Origin: CAYOLL01 sp964404765 [NCBI: uncultured Gemmatimonadota bacterium]
GTDB taxonomy: Bacteria > 4572-55
NCBI GenBank assembly: GCA_964404765.1
Contig: CAYOLL010000181.1
Location: 1-12,130, forward strand
DNA: 12,130 bases
Reading direction: 5' to 3'
The translations under genes and the position numbers were made by a program. The notes beneath the pieces were generated by a model that saw only the letters and a program-made list of their open reading frames with translations, ran no database searches and was not told the origin of the DNA. Positions 1-6,984 of the stretch are shown one piece after another (position 1 is the stretch's first letter; the number at the start of each line of letters is the position of its first letter).

Positions 1-17
1 TACCAAGGAGCACCGTA

Positions 18-1289
18 ATGGCAAAATCCTATGACGCGCAGTCCATACAAAAGCAGTTAGATGATGTGGATAAAAAGTTGACGCGCATCTTAAAACATCT
101 CACCAGCGCGAGTCATGGGGAAACCACGTTGATTCTTCGGGACCTTATGCAAATGCAGACCTCGGTGGATTCACTTAAGCGCGGTTTCACGGGTTACGTG
201 GATATATTTCAAAAACAAGTTGGGGCATTGGTGGGTGTGGGCAGCGCCATCAATTCTTCGCTCGGGTTGAAACTCGTGCTGGAGATGGTGATGGATTCGC
301 TGATCCAGTTGATGAACGCGGAACGCGGAATCCTCCTGCTGCGCGAACCCGGCGGCGAGTTGAGCATTCGCGTGGCGCGCGGGATAGAGCGCGATGATCT
401 CGATCAGGAATCTTTTTCCATTAGTAAAACCATTGCCTATCAAGTGGCAAAAACCGGCGAAGCGATTGTAACCACGAACGCGCAGGACGACCCGCGCTTT
501 GGCGACCAACTCAGCGTGGCGGCTTTTAATTTGCATTCGATATTGTGCGCGCCGCTCAAGATCAAAGATAACCTGATCGGCGTTCTGTATGTGGATCATC
601 GCCTGCACAAAGGCGTCTTTGGCAACAACGATCTCGAATTAATTTCCGCGTTTGCGAATCAAGCCGCCGTTGCCATTCATAACGCGAGTTTGTTTGACGA
701 CCTGCAGGAAAGCAACGCGGAATTGGAAATTGCGTATCAAGCCACATTGGAAGGCTGGGTGCGCGCGCTGGATATGCGCGACAAAGAAACCGAAGGACAT
801 ACGCAAAGAGTCACCTCGCTGACACAGCGCCTTGCCAAAACCATGGGCGTGGATGATGATGAAATGCTGCACATTACCCGCGGCGCGCTGCTGCACGACA
901 TCGGCAAGATGGCGATACCCGATGGGGTTTTGCTCAAGCCCGCGGCGCTTTCAATTGACGAGCGCACGATGATTCAAAAACATCCTGTGTATGCGTATGA
1001 GATGTTAAGTCCTATTAAATTTTTACGCCCCGCGTTGGATATCCCCTATTGTCATCATGAAAAATGGGATGGAACCGGTTATCCGCGCGGATTGAAAGGC
1101 GAGGAGATCCCCTTTGCCGCGCGAATATTTTGCATTGTAGATGTTTGGGACGCGCTGGTTTCCGACCGCCCATATCGCAAAGGGCTCGCGCCAGTTGATG
1201 TGCGTAAACATGTTCTGGAATTATCGGGTATTCATTTTGACCCGAGCGTGGTTGAAAATTTCCTTGCCATGCAAGACCCTTTGATTTAA
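18..1289 (+). CDS. GAF domain / HD-GYP domain c-di-GMP phosphodiesterase
   Basis: Predicted cytoplasmic signalling enzyme of 423 residues that hydrolyses cyclic di-GMP. Residues 1-65 are polar and helical and may form a coiled coil. A GAF sensor domain covers about 75-225 (NAERGILLLRE at 100, GVLYVDH near 188). The HD-GYP domain covers about 240-420. Its metal-site residues are intact: H261, the HD pair in LLHDIGK (293-294), H322, HHEKWDGTGYP (346-356) and D375 in IVDVWDAL. There is no receiver domain and no membrane segment, so input probably comes through GAF. The start is supported by AAGGAG at 5-10, seven bases before the ATG. It ends 5 bases from the convergent folK stop. Domain assignment is firm; the GAF ligand and actual activity are unknown. 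Confidence 0.93.
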   Translation: MAKSYDAQSIQKQLDDVDKKLTRILKHLTSASHGETTLILRDLMQMQTSVDSLKRGFTGYVDIFQKQVGALVGVGSAINSSLGLKLVLEMVMDSLIQLMNAERGILLLREPGGELSIRVARGIERDDLDQESFSISKTIAYQVAKTGEAIVTTNAQDDPRFGDQLSVAAFNLHSILCAPLKIKDNLIGVLYVDHRLHKGVFGNNDLELISAFANQAAVAIHNASLFDDLQESNAELEIAYQATLEGWVRALDMRDKETEGHTQRVTSLTQRLAKTMGVDDDEMLHITRGALLHDIGKMAIPDGVLLKPAALSIDERTMIQKHPVYAYEMLSPIKFLRPALDIPYCHHEKWDGTGYPRGLKGEEIPFAARIFCIVDVWDALVSDRPYRKGLAPVDVRKHVLELSGIHFDPSVVENFLAMQDPLI

Positions 1290-1294
1290 TTTTC

Positions 1295-1777
1295 TTATTT
1301 CCCCGCCCAATTCACATTGCGCGGAACGATGCGGGTTTCATCTTGCATTTGAACGGAAATGAGCGATAATTTTTTTTGTTTTATAGGGTGAATAAAATCG
1401 GGGGACAACTCGGCGAGCGGCACAACTGCAAAAGCGTAATTCCAGTCTTTTGTATTGAACGGCGTTTTGTCGAAAATTAAAATGTCAATATCAATGATGC
1501 GCGGCGCATATTGATTTGTCTCGCGCACGCGCCCCAGCGCGGATTCTATCGGGTGGATGATTTGTTCTTTTAATTCAACGGCTTCAAGGCTGGTTAAAAA
1601 TAAAACACAGGCATTTAAATAATGGGGCGCATCAAACCCAACCGATTCTGATTCCCATGCGCGGGAAACGGCAGAGACCTGCCCGCGTTCACGCAGCAGT
1701 TGAACGGCTTTGGACAGATTTAATTCCGGTTCAATGTTGGAGCCGAGGTTGAGATATGCGCGGTGTAAATCATTCAT
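1295..1777 (-). CDS. folK: 2-amino-4-hydroxy-6-hydroxymethyldihydropteridine pyrophosphokinase (HPPK)
   Basis: Folate pathway enzyme that transfers pyrophosphate from ATP to 6-hydroxymethyl-7,8-dihydropterin. The 160-residue product is of normal length. It begins with the N-terminal strand RAYLNLGSN, carries ALGRVRETNQYAPRIIDIDIL in the second half (the R-x-x-D-x-D-I-L signature of HPPK), and has the late VPLAEL and HP elements. An upstream ATG at 1816 is in frame, but the extra 13 residues lie inside folB and are unlike the family. The ATG at 1777 overlaps the folB stop by 8 bases (ATGAATGA), which points to translational coupling. It is the last gene of the SDR-folB-folK set. Confidence 0.93.
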   Translation of the reverse strand: MNDLHRAYLNLGSNIEPELNLSKAVQLLRERGQVSAVSRAWESESVGFDAPHYLNACVLFLTSLEAVELKEQIIHPIESALGRVRETNQYAPRIIDIDILIFDKTPFNTKDWNYAFAVVPLAELSPDFIHPIKQKKLSLISVQMQDETRIVPRNVNWAGK

Positions 1778-2126
1778 CGCGGCTGCGTTCGATCTCCACG
1801 CCAACCGATTTGGCAAAACGTACCGCGCCGGGTTTTTCTACGCATACAATAGTTTTCATCACCCCTTTTTCTTGCAGGCATATTTCTGCAAGGTCGCTTG
1901 CAAGCGCTTCCACGGTTAAGCGCGCCGCAGTTTCAGCATGGGCTTGGATTTTTTTTGCCAGCGCGCTGTAATCTACGCAGTCGGCAATATCGTCAGTTTG
2001 CGCGGCGCGGGTTGTGTCGCTGAACACGGTGATGTTGATGAGAATATCCTGCGGTTTCTCGCGCTCCCAATCACGGATGCCGATAATGCCGCGCACAAGT
2101 AAATCTTTGATGAAGGTTTTGTCCAT
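1770..2126 (-). CDS. folB: Dihydroneopterin aldolase
   Basis: Converts 7,8-dihydroneopterin to 6-hydroxymethyl-7,8-dihydropterin and glycolaldehyde, the step before FolK. The 118-residue product matches family length. Visible landmarks are GIIGIRDWERE near the N-terminus, DDIADCVDYSAL with the conserved Tyr, the Glu in LTVEALASDLAE, and EKPGAVRFAKSVGVEIER with the catalytic-type Lys. The GIRDWE and KPGAV segments resemble FolB more than the epimerase paralogue FolX. The chosen ATG has AGGAGA at 2131-2136 in the minus direction, four bases upstream. A longer frame from 2210 only translates the adjacent hairpin repeat. Some FolB enzymes also epimerise, so a role in tetrahydromonapterin synthesis is possible. 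Confidence 0.93.
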   Translation of the reverse strand: MDKTFIKDLLVRGIIGIRDWEREKPQDILINITVFSDTTRAAQTDDIADCVDYSALAKKIQAHAETAARLTVEALASDLAEICLQEKGVMKTIVCVEKPGAVRFAKSVGVEIERSRDE

Positions 2127-2140
2127 GAGGTCTCCTAATT

Positions 2141-2236
2141 TGTCATTGCGAGCCGCGCTTTTTGCGGCGAAGCAATCTCCGAAAAAGTCGAGGGGATTGC
2201 TTCGTCGCAAAGATCAAGAACGCTCCTCGCAATGAC
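2141..2236. repeat. Hairpin repeat with GTCATTGCGAG termini, copy 1
   Basis: An imperfect palindrome whose outer ends are GTCATTGCGAG (2142-2152) and CTCGCAATGAC (2226-2236), an exact 11-base inverted repeat. The inner arms are CGAAGCAATC (2168-2177) and GATTGCTTCG (2195-2204). It lies in the gap between the SDR stop and the folB ribosome binding site, so it would fold in the mRNA of that gene set. Related copies are at 6178-6306 and 8270-8359. It codes for no transposase; a MITE-like or REP-like element is the likely nature. Confidence 0.9.
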
Positions 2237-2260
2237 GACAAAACTGCGTAATGTGAGGTA

Positions 2261-3013
2261 TTAAATCAAATGCCGCCCGCCATCCACGTGGATGATCTCG
2301 CCGGTGATGTAGCTCGCGCCTGAAAGCAGGAACAGCAGCGCGTCTTCAACTTCGCCGTCTTTGCTCCAGCGTTGGGCTGGGATGTTGTGAAGGATGCCCT
2401 CACTGGCTGCGCCGTCTACGGGCGGCAAAATCGCGCCGAGCGCAAGCCCATTGACTGTGATGCGCGGCGCCAATGCTGCGGCTAAAGATTTTGTCATTGC
2501 TGCAAGCGCGGCTTTGCTGATGGTGTAGGGGAAGTGATCCGCGCCGGGGCGTAATGCGCGCCAGTCTAAAATATTGACGATGCATCCGTGTTGGTTTTGA
2601 GGAATCTGTTTTGCAAATTCTTGACTCAATAAAAATGGCGCGGTGAGATTAATGGAAAGATGGCGCTGCCAATCTTCGAGTGTTGTGTCTTGAAATGAAA
2701 GCGCTTCAAAGATGGCGGCGCTATTCACCAACCCATACAGCGGACTTAATTCGTTGGCACGTGAGATGAGTTGGGCGGATTCTTGCGGGTCGGAAATGTC
2801 GGCTTGCAGAATCCAAACCTGAGGGGCGAAAGCCACGAGCTCTGCTTTCAAATCCAATGCCTGCGCTGCGGAATGTCCATGATGGATGATGATGTTCGCG
2901 CCCGCGCGTCCGCATGCCAGCGCGAAGAGCCGCCCCACGCGGCGGGCTGCGCCGGTGATGAGTATGGTTTTTCCGCGCAAAGGTTTTTCGTCCACTTTGA
3001 AATTGTATCGCAT
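2261..3013 (-). CDS. Pteridine reductase-like short-chain dehydrogenase (PTR1/FolM type)
   Basis: NAD(P)H-dependent SDR of 250 residues. The cofactor motif reads ITGAARRVG, so the second Gly of the usual TGxxxGxG is Arg, as in pteridine reductases (TGxxxRxG). The NNAG-like segment is VNSAA. The catalytic Tyr/Lys are in YTISK, and the usual Ser position appears to be Asp (NILDWRALRP), as in the Asp/Tyr/Lys triad of PTR1. YITGEIIHVDGG closes the domain. It lies upstream of folB and folK and divergent from a pterin-dependent hydroxylase, so reduction of dihydropterin or dihydrofolate is the best guess. The ATG at 3013 is preferred; an in-frame TTG at 3022 is possible and neither has a good Shine-Dalgarno. 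A generic SDR with another substrate cannot be excluded. Confidence 0.85.
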   Translation of the reverse strand: MRYNFKVDEKPLRGKTILITGAARRVGRLFALACGRAGANIIIHHGHSAAQALDLKAELVAFAPQVWILQADISDPQESAQLISRANELSPLYGLVNSAAIFEALSFQDTTLEDWQRHLSINLTAPFLLSQEFAKQIPQNQHGCIVNILDWRALRPGADHFPYTISKAALAAMTKSLAAALAPRITVNGLALGAILPPVDGAASEGILHNIPAQRWSKDGEVEDALLFLLSGASYITGEIIHVDGGRHLI

Positions 3014-3015
3014 TC

Positions 3016-3043
3016 TTGACAATCGTTTTTTTGGTGATAATAT
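3016..3043 (+). promoter_or_regulatory. Candidate sigma-70-type promoter for the aromatic amino acid hydroxylase
   Basis: A perfect TTGACA (3016-3021) is followed after 16 bases by TAATAT (3038-3043). The predicted transcript would start near 3050 and carry a leader of about 60 bases before the ATG at 3112. The -35 box abuts the start codon of the divergent SDR, so the two genes share a 98-base control region. Confidence 0.6.
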
Positions 3044-3054
3044 CTTTGTAAATC

Positions 3055-3060
3055 ATTATA
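3055..3060 (-). promoter_or_regulatory. Candidate -10 box for the SDR-folB-folK set
   Basis: A consensus TATAAT on the minus strand lies 41 bases before the ATG at 3013. No convincing -35 hexamer is seen at the right distance, so this is a moderate call. It sits between the two ends of the divergent promoter region. Confidence 0.4.
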
Positions 3061-3111
3061 TTCATCGTCGATGTTTTGTTCGCCAACCCATATATAAAAG
3101 AGGTGTACAAC

Positions 3112-4125
3112 ATGACCCAAAATCAAAACCCGCCCGTTAACACAAGCGATATTATCGTAGAACATCTTGATCCTGCGCGTGAATACACGACTGAGAATCA
3201 AGAGATCGTCTTTTCGGATGAACATCACGCGATCTGGGCGGATTTGTTCGCAGGCATCCATCAGCCTTATTTGCTCGAGCATCTTTGCCGCGAATTTATT
3301 TTGGGCTTGGAGTTGCTTGAACTCGACCCGCATCATATCCCCACGGTGAAACATCTCAACGAACGGATTCAAACGCGCACAGGCTGGCGTATTGAACGAA
3401 CGGCAGTGCGTTACACCACAGCGGATGAATGGTATAAAAAATTTGCAAAACGCACTTTTTTGATCACCGATTATTTACGCACCCGCGACCAAATGGAATT
3501 TACGCCCGAGCCGGATATGTTCCATGATATTTTTGGGCATTTGCCTTTTCTGACGCAGGATTTTTATGCGCGCATTGAAGATAAATTTGCGCCTGCGTAT
3601 ATAAAAGCAACGCCGGATGAAAGAGAAGTGATTAGGCATCTGGCTTGGTATAGCACCGAGTTTGGGTTGGTGATGGAAGATAATAGAATTAAAGTGTTCG
3701 GAGCGGGGACGATCTCGGGACGCAGCGAGCTGACGCACACCATTATGGAGTTTTACAGACTGGGGCGCGATAATGTGATCGATTACAAGGGGAATGTATT
3801 TGAACAGATTCAAGAAAACTTCAACTCGCATAAAGCCGATATTGAGCGCATCACAGTTGGTATTAATGAACTGCACCAAAAGGGACAAATGTCTTCCGAG
3901 GGGCAGGGCTGGAATGTGATCCGCGCGCTGTATGACAAGCTGGGCATTGCCCGCGCAGGTTATTTTGGCGGCGAGGTGATTCTGGCTCCCTTCAACATTG
4001 AAACGATCGCAAAGGTTCCTAAAACAGTGTATGCCTTTAACCCGATGTTCTTTGTAGCCGAATCTTTTGAGCAAATGGACTCGCTGCTGGATTCATATTT
4101 GAAGCCGATTGCGATGAGGGCGTGA
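3112..4125 (+). CDS. Aromatic amino acid hydroxylase (phenylalanine 4-monooxygenase type)
   Basis: Non-haem iron, tetrahydropterin-dependent enzyme that hydroxylates an aromatic amino acid, most likely Phe to Tyr. The 337-residue product contains the catalytic domain and no recognisable N-terminal ACT regulatory domain. The iron ligands are visible: H138 and H143 in EPDMFHDIFGH and E183 in WYSTEFGL. GAGTISGRSE (197-206) occupies the place of the family's active-site GAG-x-x-S loop. The start at 3112 is chosen because GAGGTG lies six bases upstream; a longer frame from 3076 lacks such a site. It is divergent from a pteridine reductase-like SDR, which could regenerate its cofactor. Substrate choice between Phe and Trp cannot be settled from sequence alone. 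Confidence 0.9.
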   Translation: MTQNQNPPVNTSDIIVEHLDPAREYTTENQEIVFSDEHHAIWADLFAGIHQPYLLEHLCREFILGLELLELDPHHIPTVKHLNERIQTRTGWRIERTAVRYTTADEWYKKFAKRTFLITDYLRTRDQMEFTPEPDMFHDIFGHLPFLTQDFYARIEDKFAPAYIKATPDEREVIRHLAWYSTEFGLVMEDNRIKVFGAGTISGRSELTHTIMEFYRLGRDNVIDYKGNVFEQIQENFNSHKADIERITVGINELHQKGQMSSEGQGWNVIRALYDKLGIARAGYFGGEVILAPFNIETIAKVPKTVYAFNPMFFVAESFEQMDSLLDSYLKPIAMRA

Positions 4126-4130
4126 AAGAA

Positions 4131-4163
4131 AATAGAGAGTGGAGAATAGAGAGTAGAGAATAG
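4131..4163. repeat. Short purine-rich tandem repeat after the hydroxylase gene
   Basis: AATAGAGAGT occurs at 4131-4140 and 4145-4154, and AATAG again at 4159-4163, giving a 14-base period. It fills the space between the hydroxylase stop codon and the terminator hairpin. No function is visible. Confidence 0.75.
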
Positions 4164-4164
4164 T

Positions 4165-4210
4165 AAAGCGCCTGCAAGTCATAGACTTGCAGGCGCTTTG
4201 TTTTATTTTG
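4165..4210 (+). terminator. Strong rho-independent terminator
   Basis: A perfect 16-base stem (4165-4180 with 4184-4199) with a three-base loop ATA is followed by a T-rich run at 4201-4210 on the plus strand. It terminates the hydroxylase transcript. The convergent gene stops at 4203, so the same hairpin also lies at its 3' end, although on the minus strand no U-run follows the stem. Confidence 0.88.
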
Positions 4211-5870
4211 TAGGCGTGAGCCAGCCTTGATAGCGGACGATTAAACCGATGAGGGGATGTTTAATTTCAACGTGGAATCTAAATTTGCCATCTTCTACAT
4301 ACTCGGAGGAATTTCCAAGCGGCGATAATGCCAAAGGCAAAGGTATTCCAAAGATTCGCCAGCGACGGATGATTAGGGATAATTTTTCAGGCTCAACAAT
4401 CAGCGCCAAACCAAAAGTAAATGCCCCAAACTTTTCAGATAGAAGTTTGTCTGAAAGACCTTGACCTTCTGACTGAAAACTGGAAAATGATTTTTCGGCA
4501 AAAGTGCGCCGCCAATCTTCGCCGCCGTCTTTTGTTTGAAAAGATACTTGAACGGGGATGTCCTGCCCGGCATTGGGGAAGCCGAATATTTTTACGATCA
4601 GCCGCGCGAATAAATTTTTACCGACTTCCACTTTGGCAAGACCTTCGGCTTGTTTGCAGCTGTGCAGATCCGCTAGCGGCGCCGGTAATGTTTGCCAGGC
4701 GCTGCCCAGCAGACGTTGGTAAAGAAGCGCGTGGCGCGTCTCTTCGCGCCGCTCTCTTTCCCCGGTATAGATGGTCTTTCTTTGAAAAATCTTTTCGTAA
4801 TCTTCGAGTTCTATATCTTGAGTCGCGGGTCTTGCTCCCGCGGCGGGATTGCCGCCGGAAAGTATGCGCCGCACTAAAGATTCAACCGCCATGGAAGGTA
4901 TAAACGGACCGTCATTGCCTTCTGCAAGGAGATGCCATGAGCGTTCGATATTTTTTCCATCGGCATGCATGCCTTCGATAAGAACAAACATACCGCCGCG
5001 ATGCTCGCCCCAGCGCAGGATATTAATTACAAAATGAAATAGAGATGCAAACGGCAATAACGAGGGCAGCAGTTTTATTCGCACCAGCCAAGCCAAGCCA
5101 ATTAACATTCTGTGGAGTATTTCAGGAACGGGACCTGCGCCCATCCAGATGGAATCGATCTCAGGCCATAGTTCGGGGAGGACTTGCAAGTCGGGCACAT
5201 CGACTAAAGAGAAAAGCGTATTTTTAAGCGGCAGAAAACCGGGCGGGCTAATGGTGTAGCGCATGGTTTCAGTCAACGCATAACCGAAGGAGGGTTTTTT
5301 ATCACGAACAAGCGCAAGTCGTTTGCCGGAATACGTTGCAATCGCGCGGATAACATTCAAGCCCACGCCCGCGTATGGCGATGGCGCGATACCGGCTTTG
5401 ATCGTATTGATTTTGGTCAGACCGTGAGAGAGCCGCCTGATCACTGCGGCTGTTAATACAGGAAAACTGCTGACGCCCGATAAGACAAAAATATTTTTTG
5501 CTTTGGCTTGTTCATTAAATTGGCTGATGTGTTTGACGAAATCAGAACCGTCAGCCAGATCCATATAGTTAACTCCGTTTGCAATACAGGCTGTTACCAC
5601 CCGATATGGGTCTGCGCCATAAGATTGAAAGGGTCCCGTGGCATCTACAACCAGATTGGGATTAATATCCCTGATCTGAGATTCGACATCTCCGTTCCGG
5701 TCAAAAAATAACGCGGATCTTTGCGCCCCCTCAGGCAGGCGCTTGCAAAAGGCTTCGGCTTTTTGAATGGACCTGCCGGATATCAAAAGGGTTAATCGCG
5801 TATCGTCTGCGAGCAAATGCGCGAGCCTGCCGCCAAAAATTCCATAACCGCCGAGAATGAGTATTTTCAT
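4203..5870 (-). CDS. Saccharopine dehydrogenase-like NAD(P)-binding protein with C-terminal DUF4166 domain
   Basis: A 555-residue two-part protein. The N-terminal Rossmann fold starts at once with MKILILGGYGIFGG (GxGxxG-type motif at 7-13) and continues through VVDATGPFQSYG (74-85) and YMDLADG (102-108), as in saccharopine dehydrogenase family proteins that act as oxidoreductases of unknown substrate. Residues 252-285 are hydrophobic and may touch the membrane. From about 378 (HALLYQRLLGSAWQTLP) to the end lies a DUF4166 domain, closing with FRFHVEIKHPLIGLIVRYQGWL. GGAG lies eight bases before the ATG. Lysine metabolism is unlikely: family members with this architecture are generally unassigned. 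The next minus-strand gene upstream, across a repeat-rich gap, is a separate DUF4166 protein. Confidence 0.86.
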   Translation of the reverse strand: MKILILGGYGIFGGRLAHLLADDTRLTLLISGRSIQKAEAFCKRLPEGAQRSALFFDRNGDVESQIRDINPNLVVDATGPFQSYGADPYRVVTACIANGVNYMDLADGSDFVKHISQFNEQAKAKNIFVLSGVSSFPVLTAAVIRRLSHGLTKINTIKAGIAPSPYAGVGLNVIRAIATYSGKRLALVRDKKPSFGYALTETMRYTISPPGFLPLKNTLFSLVDVPDLQVLPELWPEIDSIWMGAGPVPEILHRMLIGLAWLVRIKLLPSLLPFASLFHFVINILRWGEHRGGMFVLIEGMHADGKNIERSWHLLAEGNDGPFIPSMAVESLVRRILSGGNPAAGARPATQDIELEDYEKIFQRKTIYTGERERREETRHALLYQRLLGSAWQTLPAPLADLHSCKQAEGLAKVEVGKNLFARLIVKIFGFPNAGQDIPVQVSFQTKDGGEDWRRTFAEKSFSSFQSEGQGLSDKLLSEKFGAFTFGLALIVEPEKLSLIIRRWRIFGIPLPLALSPLGNSSEYVEDGKFRFHVEIKHPLIGLIVRYQGWLTPTK

Positions 5871-5910
5871 GTAAGTTGCTCCGATAGATATTTTTTCTTA
5901 AAGAATTTTT

Positions 5911-5970
5911 AACCACAGATGAACGCAGGCTTTTGCGCCAGCATGCAAGCGCCGGTTTAAACACAGATTT
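5911..5970. repeat. AACCACAGAT-type dispersed repeat, degenerate
   Basis: AACCACAGATGAACGCAG is followed further on by AAACACAGATTTC, separated by a GC-richer segment. It resembles the AACCACAGATGAACACAGAT family seen in many environmental bacterial genomes, here interrupted. The boundaries are approximate. Confidence 0.5.
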
Positions 5971-5994
5971 CCGATATAACTGATTCAAAAATAG

Positions 5995-6132
5995 ACCTCT
6001 TGTATAAGTTGCAGCAGAAACTTGCAAAATACCCATTTGAACCACGGGGACACAGAGACGCTGAGAAAACCTTTTAGAATCTCCGTGCCTTTGTGTCTCA
6101 GTGGTTAGCGCTTTTAGACTTTTGCAAGAGGT
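5995..6132. repeat. Inverted-repeat unit with ACCTCTTG / CAAGAGGT ends
   Basis: ACCTCTTG (5995-6002) pairs with CAAGAGGT (6125-6132). A second pair, CTTGCAAAA (6021-6029) with TTTTGCAAG (6120-6128), overlaps the right end. The unit encloses the AACCAC hairpin at 6040-6106, so one element seems nested in another. No protein is coded. Confidence 0.55.
6040..6106. repeat. AACCACGGGGACACAGAG hairpin repeat
   Basis: The left arm (6040-6065, beginning AACCACGGGGACACAGAG) pairs imperfectly with the right arm (6081-6106, ending TGTCTCAGTGGTT). The arms are about 26 bases and the loop about 15. It belongs with the AACCAC-type dispersed repeats, one related member of which lies inside a coding region at 9365-9432. 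Confidence 0.7.
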
Positions 6133-6177
6133 TAAATGTTATTAACTCGTCTTACGCAGTTTCACTAAGGTATAGAT

Positions 6178-6306
6178 GTCATTGCGAGCCGCGCTCTTGG
6201 TTTTCGCGGCGAAGCAATCTCCGAGACGGCAAGAGGATTGCTTCGGGCGAAGAACACATTGCATCGCGATGCGAAGCAACGCAATGAGAACCGCCCTCGC
6301 AATGAC
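6178..6306. repeat. Hairpin repeat with GTCATTGCGAG termini, copy 2
   Basis: Ends are GTCATTGCGAG (6178-6188) and CTCGCAATGAC (6296-6306). The inner arms GAAGCAATC (6211-6219) and GATTGCTTC (6236-6244) match those of copies 1 and 3. The right part carries extra sequence, and the 22 bases at 6250-6271 are the exact reverse complement of 8272-8293 in copy 3. An outer 9-base pair, CTTACGCAG (6151-6159) and CTGCGTAAG (6316-6324), surrounds it; CTGCGTAA also follows copy 1 at 2243-2250. Confidence 0.9.
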
Positions 6307-6354
6307 ATGCAATTTCTGCGTAAGGTCAGTTATTAAGTTCTTTTTGGCGCCCGA

Positions 6355-6984
6355 TCAATTTTGTGGATCGAGCGTTTCATGAAAAACGCCGATTTGCGTA
6401 AAACTGGTTCCAAATATTTTATGCTTAATTTCAATGCGAATACTGAATTGCTTCGCGTTTTCATTGCAATAACTTAAATATACTTTACCCGGCGTAAGTA
6501 AATCCGGTATGGGAATGCGCTGCCCGAAAACCTGCCAAAAATAACCGGCGCTTGTAAAGTATAGGCTGCCATTTTCGACATGCAAAATAAGTTTCATGCC
6601 CAGCCCCATGCCTACATACTCCAGCGCTTCGCCGTTTTCACTTTCGCGCATATAAGAGGTGAATTGAATCGACTTGCGTCCATGCAAACGATAAATGCGT
6701 TGTTTGAAAATGGACGGGTTGTTCGGTTTTGAATATACCTGTATATCCACTGGAAAATTAAAATCATTAAATGGAATCAGCGCGCCTTTAAGAAATGGCA
6801 ATGTAAGCCAGCCAAGAATTTTTCCGAATGCCGAACAGGATAACTCGCTCAAATAACCTGTGTAATATAAAGGCTGTCCGGGCAAAGGATTCTTATCAAA
6901 ACGCGCTTGAATATCGGGGTGAAGTTTTTTCCATTCTTCACCGAGTATTTTTTTGAACAACTCGCCTTCGGATGGGATGATCAT
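6355..6984 (-). CDS. Stand-alone DUF4166 domain protein
   Basis: A 209-residue protein whose whole length matches the DUF4166 domain found at the C-terminus of the 4203-5870 product: LFKKILGEEWKKLHP near the start, an FPVDIQVYSK strand, and a closing strand pair with IRIEIKHKIFG. Function of the domain is unknown; its beta-rich makeup could suit binding of a hydrophobic ligand, which is inference only. The ATG at 6984 overlaps the stop of the upstream flavoprotein gene (ATGA) and has GGGTGA a few bases upstream. An ATG at 6996 in the same frame lacks a ribosome site. The four-base overlap makes co-translation with the flavoprotein likely. Confidence 0.8.
   Translation of the reverse strand: MIIPSEGELFKKILGEEWKKLHPDIQARFDKNPLPGQPLYYTGYLSELSCSAFGKILGWLTLPFLKGALIPFNDFNFPVDIQVYSKPNNPSIFKQRIYRLHGRKSIQFTSYMRESENGEALEYVGMGLGMKLILHVENGSLYFTSAGYFWQVFGQRIPIPDLLTPGKVYLSYCNENAKQFSIRIEIKHKIFGTSFTQIGVFHETLDPQN

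Larger units (their letters stand above)
5871..6354. other. 484-base gene-free interval made almost entirely of repeats
   Basis: No credible coding sequence is present. From left to right it holds an AACCACAGAT-type element (5911-5970), an inverted-repeat unit with ACCTCTTG/CAAGAGGT ends (5995-6132) that encloses an AACCACGGGGACAC hairpin (6040-6106), and a CTTACGCAG/CTGCGTAAG unit (6151-6324) that encloses copy 2 of the GTCATTGCGAG hairpin. Short open frames here only translate these repeats. Confidence 0.8.

Noticed and set aside
1778-2210. Longer N-terminal forms of FolK (from 1816) and FolB (from 2210).
   Set aside because: The FolK extension lies within folB and the FolB extension translates the hairpin repeat; the internal starts have an overlap or Shine-Dalgarno that explains translation.
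2721-3372. Overlapping 130- and 174-codon minus-strand frames across the SDR/hydroxylase promoter region.
   Set aside because: They run antisense to the hydroxylase and out of frame through the SDR, and give low-complexity, basic products typical of shadow frames.
3475-4074. A 199-codon open frame on the minus strand.
   Set aside because: It lies fully antisense to the aromatic amino acid hydroxylase, whose iron ligands and length are intact; the antisense product resembles no family and has no ribosome binding site.
6093-6382. Two plus-strand frames of about 65 codons.
   Set aside because: They only translate the GTCATTGCGAG hairpin repeat (products with LRAAL and AAKQSP), a common source of false genes.
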